The position numbers were made by a program, and so were the translations under genes. 64,000 nucleotides of DNA from Iamia sp038233075 (GTDB lineage: Bacteria; Actinomycetota; Acidimicrobiia; Acidimicrobiales; Iamiaceae). How positions within the stretch are numbered: the first letter of the stretch is position 1; every line of letters begins with the position of its first letter. Under the pieces are notes generated by a model, which was not told the DNA's origin, did not search any database, and saw only the letters and a program-made list of their open reading frames with translations. The stretch is taken from positions 1-64,000 of the forward strand of contig JBBSMQ010000019.1 of assembly GCA_038233075.1 (NCBI GenBank). The letters are read 5' to 3'. This document shows, in pieces, positions 48,603-58,156 of this stretch.

Positions 48603-49766
48603 TCACGCGTCGGGCAGCTGGCCGCGGCGGACCTTTCCCAGCGCCGTGCGCGGCAACCTCCCCACCAGGCGCATCTCCTTGGGGTGCGCCCAGGGGGGAA
48701 GGTGGTGGCGGATCCGGGCCCGCACATCGGCGAGGGTGGGGAGGGGGGCATCGGGGCCGGGCACGACCCAGGCCACCACCCGCTCGCCCCACTCCGGGTC
48801 GGGCCGTCCGGCCACCGCGACCTCGGCCACGCCCGGGAGCGGGCGCAGCGCCGCCTCCACCGCGTCGGGCCACACGTTCTCGCCGCCGGTCACGATCATG
48901 TCGTCGGTGCGGCCGAGGACGGTGACGGTGCCGTCGCCGGTGACCGATCCCGCGTCGCCGGTGGCCAGCCATCCGGTGCTCGACGCGTCGTCGGGTCGGG
49001 CCCGGCGCAGGTCGCGGGTCGCGCCGTCTGTCTGGCGGACCCCGCGGGACAGGGTGGGGGAGCGGACCCACAGCTCGCCGTCGATGGAGGCCACCTCCAC
49101 CCCGGGGAGCGGCCGTCCGTCGTAGACGATCCCGCCGCCGGTCTCGGTGAGACCCCACGTGCGGACGACGTTGGTCGGTCGGTGCGCCACCGGGTCGGCC
49201 GAGCCCCCGAGCACCACCCACCGGAAGCCCTGGGCGCCGACCCGGTCCAGCGCGGTGGGCACCAGCGAGGTGAGCGTCGCACCGCGGTCGCGGGCGCTGC
49301 GGACGGCCCCCTCGTCGAAGGCGGGCAGCACGTCCAGGCCGATGCCGTCGAGGAGGGCCCGGACCACGACGCCGAGGCCGCCGATGTGGGCCAGGGGCAG
49401 GCACGCCAGCCAGCGGTCTCGGGCGGAGACGCCGAGGTGGGCGTGGACCGCGGCGGCGTGGGCGCCGAGCGCGTCGTGGGTGAGGACGACCCCCTTGGGC
49501 TCGCCGGTGGTGCCGCTGGTGGGCACGACGAGGGCATCGCCCTCACGGGTCGGCTCCCGGGGGGCGTCGACCGCCATCGGACCGGGCCGCCTGGTGCCCT
49601 CCGTCGCGACGGCCGACGGTCCCATGATGGCCAGCAGGCGCTGTCGGACCGGGACCGGCAGGCGGGGGTCGAGCGGCAGCACGGCGTCGCCCTCGTCCCA
49701 GATCCGCTGCAGGGTCTCGACGAAGGTGGGTCCACCCCGGGCGACGACGGCGACGAGGGCTCCCAC
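48603..49766 (-). CDS. menE: o-Succinylbenzoate-CoA ligase
   Basis: MenE activates o-succinylbenzoate with CoA after MenC. The 387-residue protein is a short acyl-adenylate enzyme: P-loop-like TSGTTGEPKGVVLTH, WGLTETGGG, WLATGDAG, the hinge RTDDMIVTGGENV and the catalytic Lys in TALGKVRR. Its N-terminus is reduced compared with long acyl-CoA ligases, typical of actinobacterial MenE. The start GTG 49766 is 7 bases after a TACCCT box on the minus strand. menC lies 47 kb away, so the pathway is scattered. Assignment to MenE rather than another acyl ligase rests on length and motif pattern. Confidence 0.82.
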   Translation of the reverse strand: MGALVAVVARGGPTFVETLQRIWDEGDAVLPLDPRLPVPVRQRLLAIMGPSAVATEGTRRPGPMAVDAPREPTREGDALVVPTSGTTGEPKGVVLTHDALGAHAAAVHAHLGVSARDRWLACLPLAHIGGLGVVVRALLDGIGLDVLPAFDEGAVRSARDRGATLTSLVPTALDRVGAQGFRWVVLGGSADPVAHRPTNVVRTWGLTETGGGIVYDGRPLPGVEVASIDGELWVRSPTLSRGVRQTDGATRDLRRARPDDASSTGWLATGDAGSVTGDGTVTVLGRTDDMIVTGGENVWPDAVEAALRPLPGVAEVAVAGRPDPEWGERVVAWVVPGPDAPLPTLADVRARIRHHLPPWAHPKEMRLVGRLPRTALGKVRRGQLPDA

Positions 49767-49773
49767 CGTGGCG

Positions 49774-49779
49774 AGGGTA
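49774..49779 (-). promoter_or_regulatory. -10 element TACCCT of a probably leaderless menE
   Basis: On the minus strand TACCCT is followed by 7 bases and GTG 49766. Confidence 0.45.
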
Positions 49780-49876
49780 GAGCCCTGCGGTCGCCCCCAC
49801 GGGTGACGCGGGACACAGGACCGTCGCCGGGCGGGTACGGTCGAGGCCCCACCCCGAGACGTCCCCGGAGGATCCC

Positions 49877-51508
49877 ATGCAGGGCCTGATGCAGGACCAC
49901 CCTTTGACCCTGGTCCACTTCTTCGACCGGGCCGAGCGCCTGTTCGCCGACAAGCAGATCGTGACCGCCACCGCGACCGGCCGCGAGCGGCGCACCTACG
50001 GCGAGTGGGCCGATCGGACGCGGCGGCTGGGTGGTGTGCTCGACACCCTCGGCATCTCCGCCGACGGCCGGGTGGCCACCTTCGGCTGGAACACCGCGAA
50101 CCACCTGGAGCTCTACTTCGCAGCCCCGTGCAGCGGCCGGGTGCTCCACACGCTCAACATCCGCCTGTTCCCCGAACAGCTCACCTACATCGCCAACCAC
50201 GCCGAGGACGAGGTGGTGTTCATCGACCGTTCCCTGGCCGGGTCGGTCTGGCCGCTCCTGCCCACCTTCGAGACCGTGCGCCACATCGTGGTCATGGACG
50301 ACGGCACCGGCGACGTGCCCGACGAGGTGCCCGAGGGCAAGGAGGTCCACGACTACGAGGAGCTGCAGGCCGCGGCGTCGCCGATCGAGTGGGACGTCAC
50401 CGACGAGGACCAGGCTGCAAGCATGTGCTACACGTCGGGCACCACCGGCAACCCCAAGGGTGTGGTCTACAGCCACCGGTCGACCTACCTGCACACCCTG
50501 GGCGCCATGGCCGCCGACGCCCTCGGCGCCTCCGAGACCGACACCATCCTCCCGGTCGTGCCCATGTTCCACGCCAACGCCTGGGGCCTGGCCCACGCCG
50601 CCGTGGCCACCGGCGCCAACCTGGTGATGCCCGGCCCCAGCATGAACCCGGCCGCGTTGGCCGAGATGATCGAGGAGGAGAAGGTCACGGTCGCCGCGGG
50701 CGTGCCCACCATCTGGATGGGCGTGCTGCCCGAGCTGGAGGGGCGCGACACCTCGGCCCTGCGCTCCATCCCGTGCGGGGGTTCGGCCGTGCCCAAGTCG
50801 CTGTCGGAGGCCTACCGGGAGCAGACCGGGCTGCCCATCTTCCAGGCCTGGGGCATGACCGAGACCAGCCCGGTGGCCTCTGGGGCCCACATCAAGACGA
50901 CCCTGCGCGACCGCCCCGAGGAGGAGCTGGCCAACCTGCGGGCCACCATCGGCGTGCCCGTCTGCGGTGTCGACCTTCGCGTCGTCGATCCCGAGAGCCT
51001 GGAGCCGGTGGCCGCCGACGGGGCGGCCCAGGGCGAGATCCAGGCCCGGGGGGCGTGGATCGCCCGGGAGTACTACGACGACGAGCGCTCGCCGGAGTCC
51101 TTCACCGAGGACGCCTGGCTGAAGACCGGCGACGTGGCCACCCTCGACGAGCACGGCTACATGCGCATCGTCGACCGCACCAAGGACGTGGTGAAGTCCG
51201 GCGGCGAGTGGATCTCCACCGTCGAGCTGGAGAACGAGATCATGGGCCACGACAAGGTGTCCGAGGCCGCGGTCATCGGCATCAAGCACCCCAAGTGGGG
51301 CGAGCGGCCCCTGGCCTGCGTGGTGGTCGCCGAGGGCGAGGAGGTCACCGGCGACGAGATCGTCGAGTTCCTCGAGGGCAAGGTGGCCAAGTGGTGGATG
51401 CCCGACGACGTCGTCTTCGTCGACGAGATCCCCAAGACCTCGGTCGGGAAGTTCTCCAAGAAGGACCTCCGGGGCCAGTTCGAGGACTACGAGCTCCCCA
51501 CCGCGTGA
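49877..51508 (+). CDS. Long- or medium-chain fatty-acid-CoA ligase (AMP-forming)
   Basis: The 543-residue adenylate-forming enzyme has the P-loop-like YTSGTTGNPKGVVYSH, VVPMFHANAWG, the acyl-binding AWGMTETSPVAS, WLKTGDVATLDEHGYMRIVD, KDVVKSGGEWIS and the catalytic Lys in KTSVGKFSKKDLR. It activates fatty or related carboxylic acids to acyl-CoA in the cytoplasm. ATG 49877 follows GGAGGATCCC. It is divergent from menE with 110 bases between them; a -10-like TACGGT lies about 40 bases upstream. Exact chain length cannot be read. Confidence 0.92.
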   Translation: MQGLMQDHPLTLVHFFDRAERLFADKQIVTATATGRERRTYGEWADRTRRLGGVLDTLGISADGRVATFGWNTANHLELYFAAPCSGRVLHTLNIRLFPEQLTYIANHAEDEVVFIDRSLAGSVWPLLPTFETVRHIVVMDDGTGDVPDEVPEGKEVHDYEELQAAASPIEWDVTDEDQAASMCYTSGTTGNPKGVVYSHRSTYLHTLGAMAADALGASETDTILPVVPMFHANAWGLAHAAVATGANLVMPGPSMNPAALAEMIEEEKVTVAAGVPTIWMGVLPELEGRDTSALRSIPCGGSAVPKSLSEAYREQTGLPIFQAWGMTETSPVASGAHIKTTLRDRPEEELANLRATIGVPVCGVDLRVVDPESLEPVAADGAAQGEIQARGAWIAREYYDDERSPESFTEDAWLKTGDVATLDEHGYMRIVDRTKDVVKSGGEWISTVELENEIMGHDKVSEAAVIGIKHPKWGERPLACVVVAEGEEVTGDEIVEFLEGKVAKWWMPDDVVFVDEIPKTSVGKFSKKDLRGQFEDYELPTA

Positions 51509-51594
51509 GGGTCCTCCGTCTCGGACTCAGCCTGCGTTGAGCCCGCGCTCGCTGGTCCGGTGCCTACCATGCGGTCGGTGGGGAGGTCGTGCCT

Positions 51595-54582
51595 GTGAGC
51601 GTCAATCGGCGGATCGACAACCCGATCCTGTGTTCGCCGTTCGCGGAGCCGACGGCGCACTTCGGGTTCGATGACGGGGGGATCACCGACGAGGTGATCC
51701 ACGGTCGTCGGCGGAGCGTGTACCTCACACCGGTGCCTCCGGCCCGCAAGGGCAAGGGGTCCAGCGCAGTCGAGGTTCAGGGGGAGCTCGTCTACGAGGG
51801 TGAGGCAGCCGAGCGGATCGTCGAGAACTCCTTCATCAACGAGGTGCGGGAGAAGATCGAGGTGTGGCGGGCCCGCAACTACCCGAACGTCACCGCGACG
51901 ACCCGGCGGTTGCTGGAGCACTGGACCGCGGAGGGGCGAGAGAGGCGGTTCTTCTTCTGTCAGGTCGAGGCGTTGGAGACGGCGATCTTCCTGGCCGAGG
52001 CCGCGCACAAGGAGACCGGCGGCACCTACTTCCAGGAACGGCTGCGGGACTACGCCGATGAGCACAACCCGGGCCTGTACCGCGTGGCCCACAAGATGGC
52101 CACGGGGACGGGCAAGACGGTCGTGATGGCGATGCTCATCGTCTGGCAGACCCTGAACAAGGCGGCCAACCCGCAGGATGGTCGCTTCACCGACGCCTTC
52201 CTGGTCGTCTGCCCGGGCCTGACCATCCGCGACCGCCTGCGGGTGCTGGAACCGTCGGAGCCCGACAACTACTACGACGAGCGCGATGTCGTGCCCCCGG
52301 AGCTCAAGCCCCGGATGGCCCGGGCCACGATCGTCATCACCAACTTCCACACCTTCCGGGCCAAGGAGAAGATCAAGGCCGCCAAGACCACCAAGAACCT
52401 CCTGACGCGGGGCCGGGCCGACCAGGCCGGGGTGTTCACCGAGACCCCCGCCCAGGTGGTGCTCCGGGTCTGCCGCGCCTTCCGCTCGAAGCGCAGCGTG
52501 CTGGTCATCAACGACGAGGCCCACCACTGCTACAAGCCCAAGGCTCCAGTCGCCGATGTCCTGGCCATCGAGACCGACGCCGTCGGGGCCAAGCTCGACG
52601 CCCAGGCCAAGGCCGAGGCCAAGGAGCGCGACGCCGAGGCCCGGGTGTGGGCCGACGGGCTCACCGCAGTCCACGCCAAGCTGGGCGTGAAGACGGTCTA
52701 TGACCTCTCGGCCACGCCCTTCTTCCTGTCCGGGTCGGGTCGGCCCGAGGGCAAGCTCTTCCCCTGGGTGGTGTCGGACTTCGGGCTGGTCGATGCCATC
52801 GAGTCCGGGCTGGTGAAGATCCCCCGGGTCCCGGTCTCTGACGACGCCGCGGCCCACAGCACCCACGACGACGCCCCCACCTACCGCAACCTGTGGGTCC
52901 GCATCCGCGACGAGCTTCCCAAGCGGCGTCCGCTCCGGGAGCTGTCCACACCGGTTGAGCCCCAGCCTCCGCCAGAGCTGGAGGGGGCGCTGCGCAGCCT
53001 CTACGGCGACTACACGGCGGCCTACGCCCGGTGGGATCAGGCGGGCACGACGCCCACCCCGCCGGTGTTCATCGTCGTCTGCAACAACACCACGACGTCG
53101 AAGATGGTCTTCGACTGGATCGCCGGCTGGGCCAAACCCGTCGCCAGCGACGGCGACGAGGAGGGGGAGGTGGTGCCCCAGCCGGGCCAGCTCGAGCTGT
53201 TCTCGAACGTCGAGGCCGACCGGTTCCTGGCCCGGCCCCGCACGATCCTGGTCGACTCCCACGAGCTCGACCGTGGCGAGGGCCTCTCGGCTGAGTTCAA
53301 GGCCGCCGCCGCCACCGAGATCGCCGAGCTCAAGGCAGATGTGGCCCACCGGTCCGGGGAGGCTGCGGCGGAGGAGCTCTCCGACGAGGAGATCCTCCGC
53401 GAGGTGATGAACACCGTCGGCAAGCCCGGCCGCCTGGGGGAGGGGGTGCGCTGTGTGGTGTCGGTGTCGATGCTGACCGAGGGCTGGGACGCCAACACCG
53501 TCACCCACATCCTCGGCGTCCGGGCCTTCGGTACCCAGCTGCTGGCCGAGCAGGTCGTGGGCCGCGGTCTGCGGCGCCGCTCCTACGCGGTGGTCGACAC
53601 CGACGAGGGCGAGCGCTTCGCCCCCGAGTACGCCGAGATCTACGGCATCCCATTCTCCTTCATCCCCGCCGGCGGGGTCGGGGCTGAGCCGGCCGAGGCC
53701 AAGGCCGTCACCCGGGTCTGGGCCCCGCCTGCCCGGGCCGACCTGGCCATCCGGTTCCCGCACGTCGTTGGCTACCGCCGCGAGCTCGACGTCGAGGATC
53801 GGCTGGCCGCCGACTTCGACGAGACCTCGCGGCTCAAGCTCTCCTCTGCGGATGTGCCGACCGAGACCGAGGTCGAGGGCATCGTGGGCGAACGCCGCAT
53901 CCACGCCCTGGATGAGCTCCAGACGGTGCGGCCTCAGGAGGTCGCGTTCCACATCGCCCACCGTCTCCTCGACACCCACCTCGACGGCGGTGTCGGCACG
54001 CAGGCGCGCCCCTGGCTGTTCCCCTGCCTCGTGTCCCTCGTGAGGCAGTGGATGGACAGCCCCGACGGCCTCCAGCTCAACGACAACGCCTTCGTCGGCC
54101 TGCTGGTGCTGGCCCAGCGCCAGGCCCAGGTCGTCGACAAGGTGTGGGCCGGCATCAACCGCCACGAAGACCACACCCATCGCCTCCGGATCGTTCTCCG
54201 CGACGAGGAGCCCTGGGGCAGCACCGATGCCGTCGACTTCGAGACCACCAAGCCCTGCTTCACCACCAACGAGCACCTGAGCCCGGTCACCCACGTGGTC
54301 GAGGACTCCGGCTGGGAGGGCGACGTGGCCCGGCGCATCGAGGAGATGGAGGAGGTCGTCCGCTACGCCAAGAACGACCGGCTCGGGCTCACCGTCCCCT
54401 ACCGCACCGGCGGCCGCAGCCGTACCTACACCCCGGATCTCGTCGTCTGGGTCGACGCCGACGCCTGGGCCAGCCTCTACTCCACGACCAGTCGCCCGTT
54501 CCCCGTCCCGTCGACCGGCAAGATCGCCGTCAAGGTCATCAACCACTACGGCGATGAGGTCCTCCAGGTCTACGACGTCTGA
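51595..54582 (+). CDS. Type III-like restriction helicase/nuclease (BPTD_3080-like) with a replaced C-terminus
   Basis: The 995-residue protein is a superfamily 2 ATPase: Walker A in MATGTGKTV (about 171-175), DEAH in VINDEAHHC (about 306-309), SATPFF, and motif VI QVVGRGLRRR (near 655). The start of a C-terminal nuclease domain is seen (GGRSRTYTPDLVVWVD, near 940-955), with the first catalytic Asp. The expected E-x-K of that domain is missing. Instead the last about 41 residues (SLYSTTSRPFP, then GKIAVKVINHYGDEVL) look like the C-terminal end of a type III-type DNA methyltransferase. GTG 51595 was chosen over 51589 because GGAGG lies 8 bases upstream. No methyltransferase gene is adjacent. 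Confidence 0.75.
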   Translation: MSVNRRIDNPILCSPFAEPTAHFGFDDGGITDEVIHGRRRSVYLTPVPPARKGKGSSAVEVQGELVYEGEAAERIVENSFINEVREKIEVWRARNYPNVTATTRRLLEHWTAEGRERRFFFCQVEALETAIFLAEAAHKETGGTYFQERLRDYADEHNPGLYRVAHKMATGTGKTVVMAMLIVWQTLNKAANPQDGRFTDAFLVVCPGLTIRDRLRVLEPSEPDNYYDERDVVPPELKPRMARATIVITNFHTFRAKEKIKAAKTTKNLLTRGRADQAGVFTETPAQVVLRVCRAFRSKRSVLVINDEAHHCYKPKAPVADVLAIETDAVGAKLDAQAKAEAKERDAEARVWADGLTAVHAKLGVKTVYDLSATPFFLSGSGRPEGKLFPWVVSDFGLVDAIESGLVKIPRVPVSDDAAAHSTHDDAPTYRNLWVRIRDELPKRRPLRELSTPVEPQPPPELEGALRSLYGDYTAAYARWDQAGTTPTPPVFIVVCNNTTTSKMVFDWIAGWAKPVASDGDEEGEVVPQPGQLELFSNVEADRFLARPRTILVDSHELDRGEGLSAEFKAAAATEIAELKADVAHRSGEAAAEELSDEEILREVMNTVGKPGRLGEGVRCVVSVSMLTEGWDANTVTHILGVRAFGTQLLAEQVVGRGLRRRSYAVVDTDEGERFAPEYAEIYGIPFSFIPAGGVGAEPAEAKAVTRVWAPPARADLAIRFPHVVGYRRELDVEDRLAADFDETSRLKLSSADVPTETEVEGIVGERRIHALDELQTVRPQEVAFHIAHRLLDTHLDGGVGTQARPWLFPCLVSLVRQWMDSPDGLQLNDNAFVGLLVLAQRQAQVVDKVWAGINRHEDHTHRLRIVLRDEEPWGSTDAVDFETTKPCFTTNEHLSPVTHVVEDSGWEGDVARRIEEMEEVVRYAKNDRLGLTVPYRTGGRSRTYTPDLVVWVDADAWASLYSTTSRPFPVPSTGKIAVKVINHYGDEVLQVYDV
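54454..54465 (+). repeat. GACGCC tandem duplication at the putative helicase/methyltransferase junction
   Basis: GACGCC occurs twice in tandem exactly where the restriction-helicase sequence seems to change into methyltransferase-tail sequence. A short direct repeat at such a point would fit a deletion between short homologies. Confidence 0.4.
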
Positions 54583-54628
54583 CCGGGGACCTGTCCGCCG
54601 ACATGTGGCCGATGTCGCACGACGGCTG

Positions 54629-54658
54629 TTGCGTTGGCGCGTCGTGGCGAACTAGTGT
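54629..54658 (+). promoter_or_regulatory. Predicted promoter of the intact DUF222/HNH gene
   Basis: TTGCGT (54629-54634), an 18-base spacer and TAGTGT (54653-54658) resemble a sigma-70-type promoter. It would give a leader of about 100 bases that is less GC-rich than the surroundings. Confidence 0.45.
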
Positions 54659-54765
54659 TCGTGGTGCTTCCCCTTCGAGGATCGGGGTGTTCGGTCCTCC
54701 GCTCCCAGTTTTCGTCTGCCCTCGCCCGTGTCGGCGGTGGCCTGTCTGGTGTTGGAGGTGGAGCC

Positions 54766-56304
54766 ATGTCGACCGCGACCGATCCCCTTGCGGGTGCTGT
54801 CGACGTGGCCGGGCAGCTGCGTGCGGTGGAGGCGACGCTGGTGGGTCTGGCTCCGGAGCTGGTGCCCGAGCGGGTCGCCAAGCAGGATCTGGCGGGGGTG
54901 GTGCGATCCTTGGGGCGGATCGAGCGGTGCGCGGCGGGGGCGCGGATCGTGTTGACCAAGGCGGCCGCGGATGTCGGGGCGTGGAAGGGGCAGGGGTTCC
55001 GGTCCGCGGCTGAGCATGCGGCGCGGGCCAACGGGACCACCGTGGGACAGGCGCGGGCGGATCTGGAGGCGTCAGGGCAGCTGGCAGATCTGCCCGCGAC
55101 CCGCGATGCGGTGGGCTCGGGTGAGCTCTCCGCCGATGCGGCCCGGGCGGTGGCGGCGGGGGCCAGTGCGGACCGGTCGATGGAGCAGGGCCTGTTGGCC
55201 AAGGGGAGGGCGGGGGACCTGACCGGGGCGCGAGGCGATGCCCGTCGGGCCCGACAGGCGGCTGATGAGCGGGACGGGAAGGCGGCGGAGCGGATGCACC
55301 GGCGCCGGCAGCTGCGAACCTGGGTCGAGGTCGACGGCGAGGGCCGGGGTCAGTGGAATGTGCCGCCGGCCTACCAGGCCACGGTCCTCGCTGCCTTGGA
55401 GCCCTACCGTCAAGAGGCGTTTCGCCAGGCCCGCGCTGCGGGCCAGAGCGCCAGTCCGGAGGCGCTCATGGCCGACGCCCTCCAGCTGCTCTGCCTCGAC
55501 GTTCTGGCCGACCTCGACCTCCCCGTCCCCGACACCGCCACCCACCCGGCCGGCAGCGATGGCGGCACCGACGACGCCGCCACGGGCCCTGCGACCTCCT
55601 CGCCCCACCCCACCGGGTGCGGGCCCCACCAGCGCCCGACCGCGCCGGGGGCGGCCACCGATCCGAACCTGTTCGACGCCACCCCGGAGACGCCCCCGGC
55701 CCCCGGTACCACCCGCCGGTCCTCGGACCCGCCGACATCGGACCCCCCGGCATCGAACCGAGCAACACCGGATCGCCCGGCATCGGAGTCCACCGGCGCG
55801 ACGGGTGCGACGGCGGCATCGGAGTCGAGGAGCCGGCCCAGGAAGGCGCCCCGGTACCGGCGGCGGGCGCCAGCGCAGATCCACTTCCACATCGACGTGG
55901 CGGCCTGGCTCCGCGGTCGCATCGAGGGCGAGGAGATCTGCGAGGTCGCCGGCCTCGGTCCCGTCCCCGTCTCCTTGGCCCGGGCCTTGGCCAACGACGC
56001 CACCCTCAAGCTGATCGTCCGCCACGGCGACGACATCACCACAGTCACCAGCCACCGTCGGCACATCCCCGCGGCACTGCGCACCGCCCTCGAAGCTCGC
56101 GACCGCGAGTGCGTCGTCCCCGGCTGCCACGTCGCCCGGGGCCTCCAGGTCGACCACATCCACGACTTCGCCAAGGGCGGGCCCACCGAGGCCGCCAACA
56201 ACGCCCTCATCTGCGTCTTCCACCACTACCTCAAGACCCACTGCGGGTGGGTCCTTCGCGGACCGCCCGGCCGATGGACCTTCACACCGCCCGACACCGG
56301 ATGA
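54766..56304 (+). CDS. DUF222-domain HNH endonuclease (13E12-type), intact
   Basis: The 512-residue protein has an N-terminal DUF222 helical domain (about 10-200; GVVRSLGRIERCAAGARIVLT and neighbours), a Pro/Ser/Thr-rich low-complexity linker (about 260-355), and a C-terminal HNH domain with ECVVPGCHVARGLQVDHI, the Asn/Gly pair in FAKGGPTEAANNA, and the His pair FHHYLKTH. Such proteins are multi-copy in actinobacteria and their role is unknown. ATG 54766 follows TTGGAGGTGGAGCC; the longer frame to 54634 lies in the leader. It is the working relative of the frameshifted copy at 29883-31720, though the linkers differ. Confidence 0.88.
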   Translation: MSTATDPLAGAVDVAGQLRAVEATLVGLAPELVPERVAKQDLAGVVRSLGRIERCAAGARIVLTKAAADVGAWKGQGFRSAAEHAARANGTTVGQARADLEASGQLADLPATRDAVGSGELSADAARAVAAGASADRSMEQGLLAKGRAGDLTGARGDARRARQAADERDGKAAERMHRRRQLRTWVEVDGEGRGQWNVPPAYQATVLAALEPYRQEAFRQARAAGQSASPEALMADALQLLCLDVLADLDLPVPDTATHPAGSDGGTDDAATGPATSSPHPTGCGPHQRPTAPGAATDPNLFDATPETPPAPGTTRRSSDPPTSDPPASNRATPDRPASESTGATGATAASESRSRPRKAPRYRRRAPAQIHFHIDVAAWLRGRIEGEEICEVAGLGPVPVSLARALANDATLKLIVRHGDDITTVTSHRRHIPAALRTALEARDRECVVPGCHVARGLQVDHIHDFAKGGPTEAANNALICVFHHYLKTHCGWVLRGPPGRWTFTPPDTG

Positions 56305-56465
56305 CCGAGGCTCCCGCGAAGTGGTCGGAGTCCACCGTCGATGCCGCGTCGATGCGCTCGGCGGCGGCCCGACTGGGCGCGATCCACATCCTGCCTCGCT
56401 CCGGCTGCGATGCTTGGTGATCGCGCTGCGATCCCCCGGTCAGCCCTGCTCCACCCCCTGCACCC

Positions 56466-58079
56466 ATGACCCGCACCCTCGTCCCCCCCCACCCACGTCG
56501 CGGCCTCCTCGTCCTGGTCGTCGGCATGGCCTGGGTCCTGGTGCTGGGCTCCTGCACCGGCGACGACGGCACCGCCCTCGACGACAGCACGCAGGAGCTG
56601 GCGCCCTCGGACCCCGAGACCACCGTCGCCGGCCCCCGCCCGCCGGGCGAGGTGGTCGGTCCCCTCGGCCGCCTGCTCGTGACCCGTGAGGGCGGGCGGC
56701 CGGCGATCGTCGACGAGCAGGACCGCGAGGTGCTGCTCCGAGGGGCCAACCTGAACAGCCTGGGTGACTACCCGCAGGTGAACCTCTTCTTGCCGCCGAC
56801 GAAGCCCCCGACCGAGGAGGACTGGGACCAGATGGCCGCCCACGGCTTCTCCGTGGTCCGCCTGGTGCTGTCGTGGTCGGCCCTCGAGCCCGTCCGGGGT
56901 CAGCTCGACCTGGGCTACATCGAGCGCATCCAAGCGGCCGTGGCCGCGGCGGCCGACCGCGGCATGTACACCGTCCTCGACATGCACCAGGACGCCTGGA
57001 GCAGGTTCGTCGCCTCCCCTCCGGATGTCGGCTGCCCGCCGGGGACCGAGCCCGCCATCGGGGGTGACGGAGCGCCGCTGTGGGCGACGCTCACCGACGG
57101 TGCCGACACCTGCCATCCGCCCGGCAACCCCGACGGCGCCCCCGCGGTGAGAGCCGCCTTCACCGCCTTCTACGAGAACCGGGAGGGCATCCGCGACGCC
57201 TTCGCCACCACGTGGAAGGCGCTGGTGGCGGTCTTCGCCACCGAGCCCGCCGTCGTCGGCTACGACCTGCTCAACGAGCCCACCACCGTCGCTGATCCCC
57301 TCATCTCGGCCCGCCAGTACACCGACCTGGTGGTCTCGGTCCTGGGCCAGATCCGCGCCGGTGAGGCCGAGGCCGGCGGCTTCGCGCACATCGTCTTCCT
57401 CGAGCCCATGGTCCCCTTCCCCTTGCCCGGCACCCTGCCCGTCGAGGGCGAGGTGGTCGACGACCAGATCGTGTTCGCTCCCCACGACGAGGTCGAGGCC
57501 GGCAGCGGGGGGCTGCCCGTCGAGCAGATCCTCGACATCGCCTCCGACATCGCGCAGGCCCGAGGCTGGCCCCTGTGGATCGGGGAGCACGGCGTCCACG
57601 CCACCGACGAGGCCGCCCTCGACGTGGCGCGCCGCTTCGCCACGGCCCAGGACGCCCACCGGGCCGGCGGCGCCTGGTGGCAGTGGCGCCAGTGGTGCGG
57701 CGACCCCCAGAGCATCGGGGTACCGGGCCGGACCCCCACTGAGGCACGGGTCCAGCTCAACACCGTGACCTGCCCCGACGACGTCGACGCCGGGCCCACC
57801 ACCGAGCTCCTCGCGACGGCGGGCCGGGCCTACCCCCGGGCGGCACCGGGCCGGATCATCGACCTCACCTCCGACCCCGACGCCCGCACCCTGTCGCTCG
57901 AGGGTCGTGTGGTCGACGATCTGGCCACCGGCAGGGACCTCGTGCTGTGGGTCCCCGGCGACGCTCCGCCCGAGGTGTCCGGCGACGGAGTGTCGGAGCC
58001 GACCCTGACCCCGGTGCCCGGTGGCTGGTACGCGTCACTGGCCGTCGACGACTCCCCCTACCGGGTGGAGGTCGAGTGA
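56466..58079 (+). CDS. Glycoside hydrolase family 5 lipoprotein (endoglycoceramidase-like)
   Basis: The 537-residue protein has a lipoprotein signal with lipobox VLGSC (Cys30) and a GH5 TIM barrel: conserved LRGANLNSLG and VRLVLSWSALEP, acid/base Glu E271 in LLNEP, nucleophile E374 in WIGEHGVH, and H340 in FAPHDE. A beta-domain follows (LTSDPDARTLSLEG to the end), as in endoglycosylceramidases and related GH5 enzymes that cut glycolipids or glucans. The extracellular, membrane-tethered location means it acts on the cell surface or on external glycans. Cys residues (190, 216 and later) may form disulphides. The natural substrate is not determined by sequence. Confidence 0.85.
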   Translation: MTRTLVPPHPRRGLLVLVVGMAWVLVLGSCTGDDGTALDDSTQELAPSDPETTVAGPRPPGEVVGPLGRLLVTREGGRPAIVDEQDREVLLRGANLNSLGDYPQVNLFLPPTKPPTEEDWDQMAAHGFSVVRLVLSWSALEPVRGQLDLGYIERIQAAVAAAADRGMYTVLDMHQDAWSRFVASPPDVGCPPGTEPAIGGDGAPLWATLTDGADTCHPPGNPDGAPAVRAAFTAFYENREGIRDAFATTWKALVAVFATEPAVVGYDLLNEPTTVADPLISARQYTDLVVSVLGQIRAGEAEAGGFAHIVFLEPMVPFPLPGTLPVEGEVVDDQIVFAPHDEVEAGSGGLPVEQILDIASDIAQARGWPLWIGEHGVHATDEAALDVARRFATAQDAHRAGGAWWQWRQWCGDPQSIGVPGRTPTEARVQLNTVTCPDDVDAGPTTELLATAGRAYPRAAPGRIIDLTSDPDARTLSLEGRVVDDLATGRDLVLWVPGDAPPEVSGDGVSEPTLTPVPGGWYASLAVDDSPYRVEVE

Positions 58080-58142
58080 CCAGCTCCCGAGCCAACGGAT
58101 GACCACGCAACCCGGGTCACCGGGCTCCCCGGCGGGCGCCGT

Positions 58143-58148
58143 TAGGGT
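58143..58148 (+). promoter_or_regulatory. -10 element TAGGGT of the prepilin peptidase gene
   Basis: TAGGGT is followed by 8 bases and GTG 58157, with no Shine-Dalgarno. Confidence 0.45.
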
Positions 58149-58156
58149 CCGCACCC

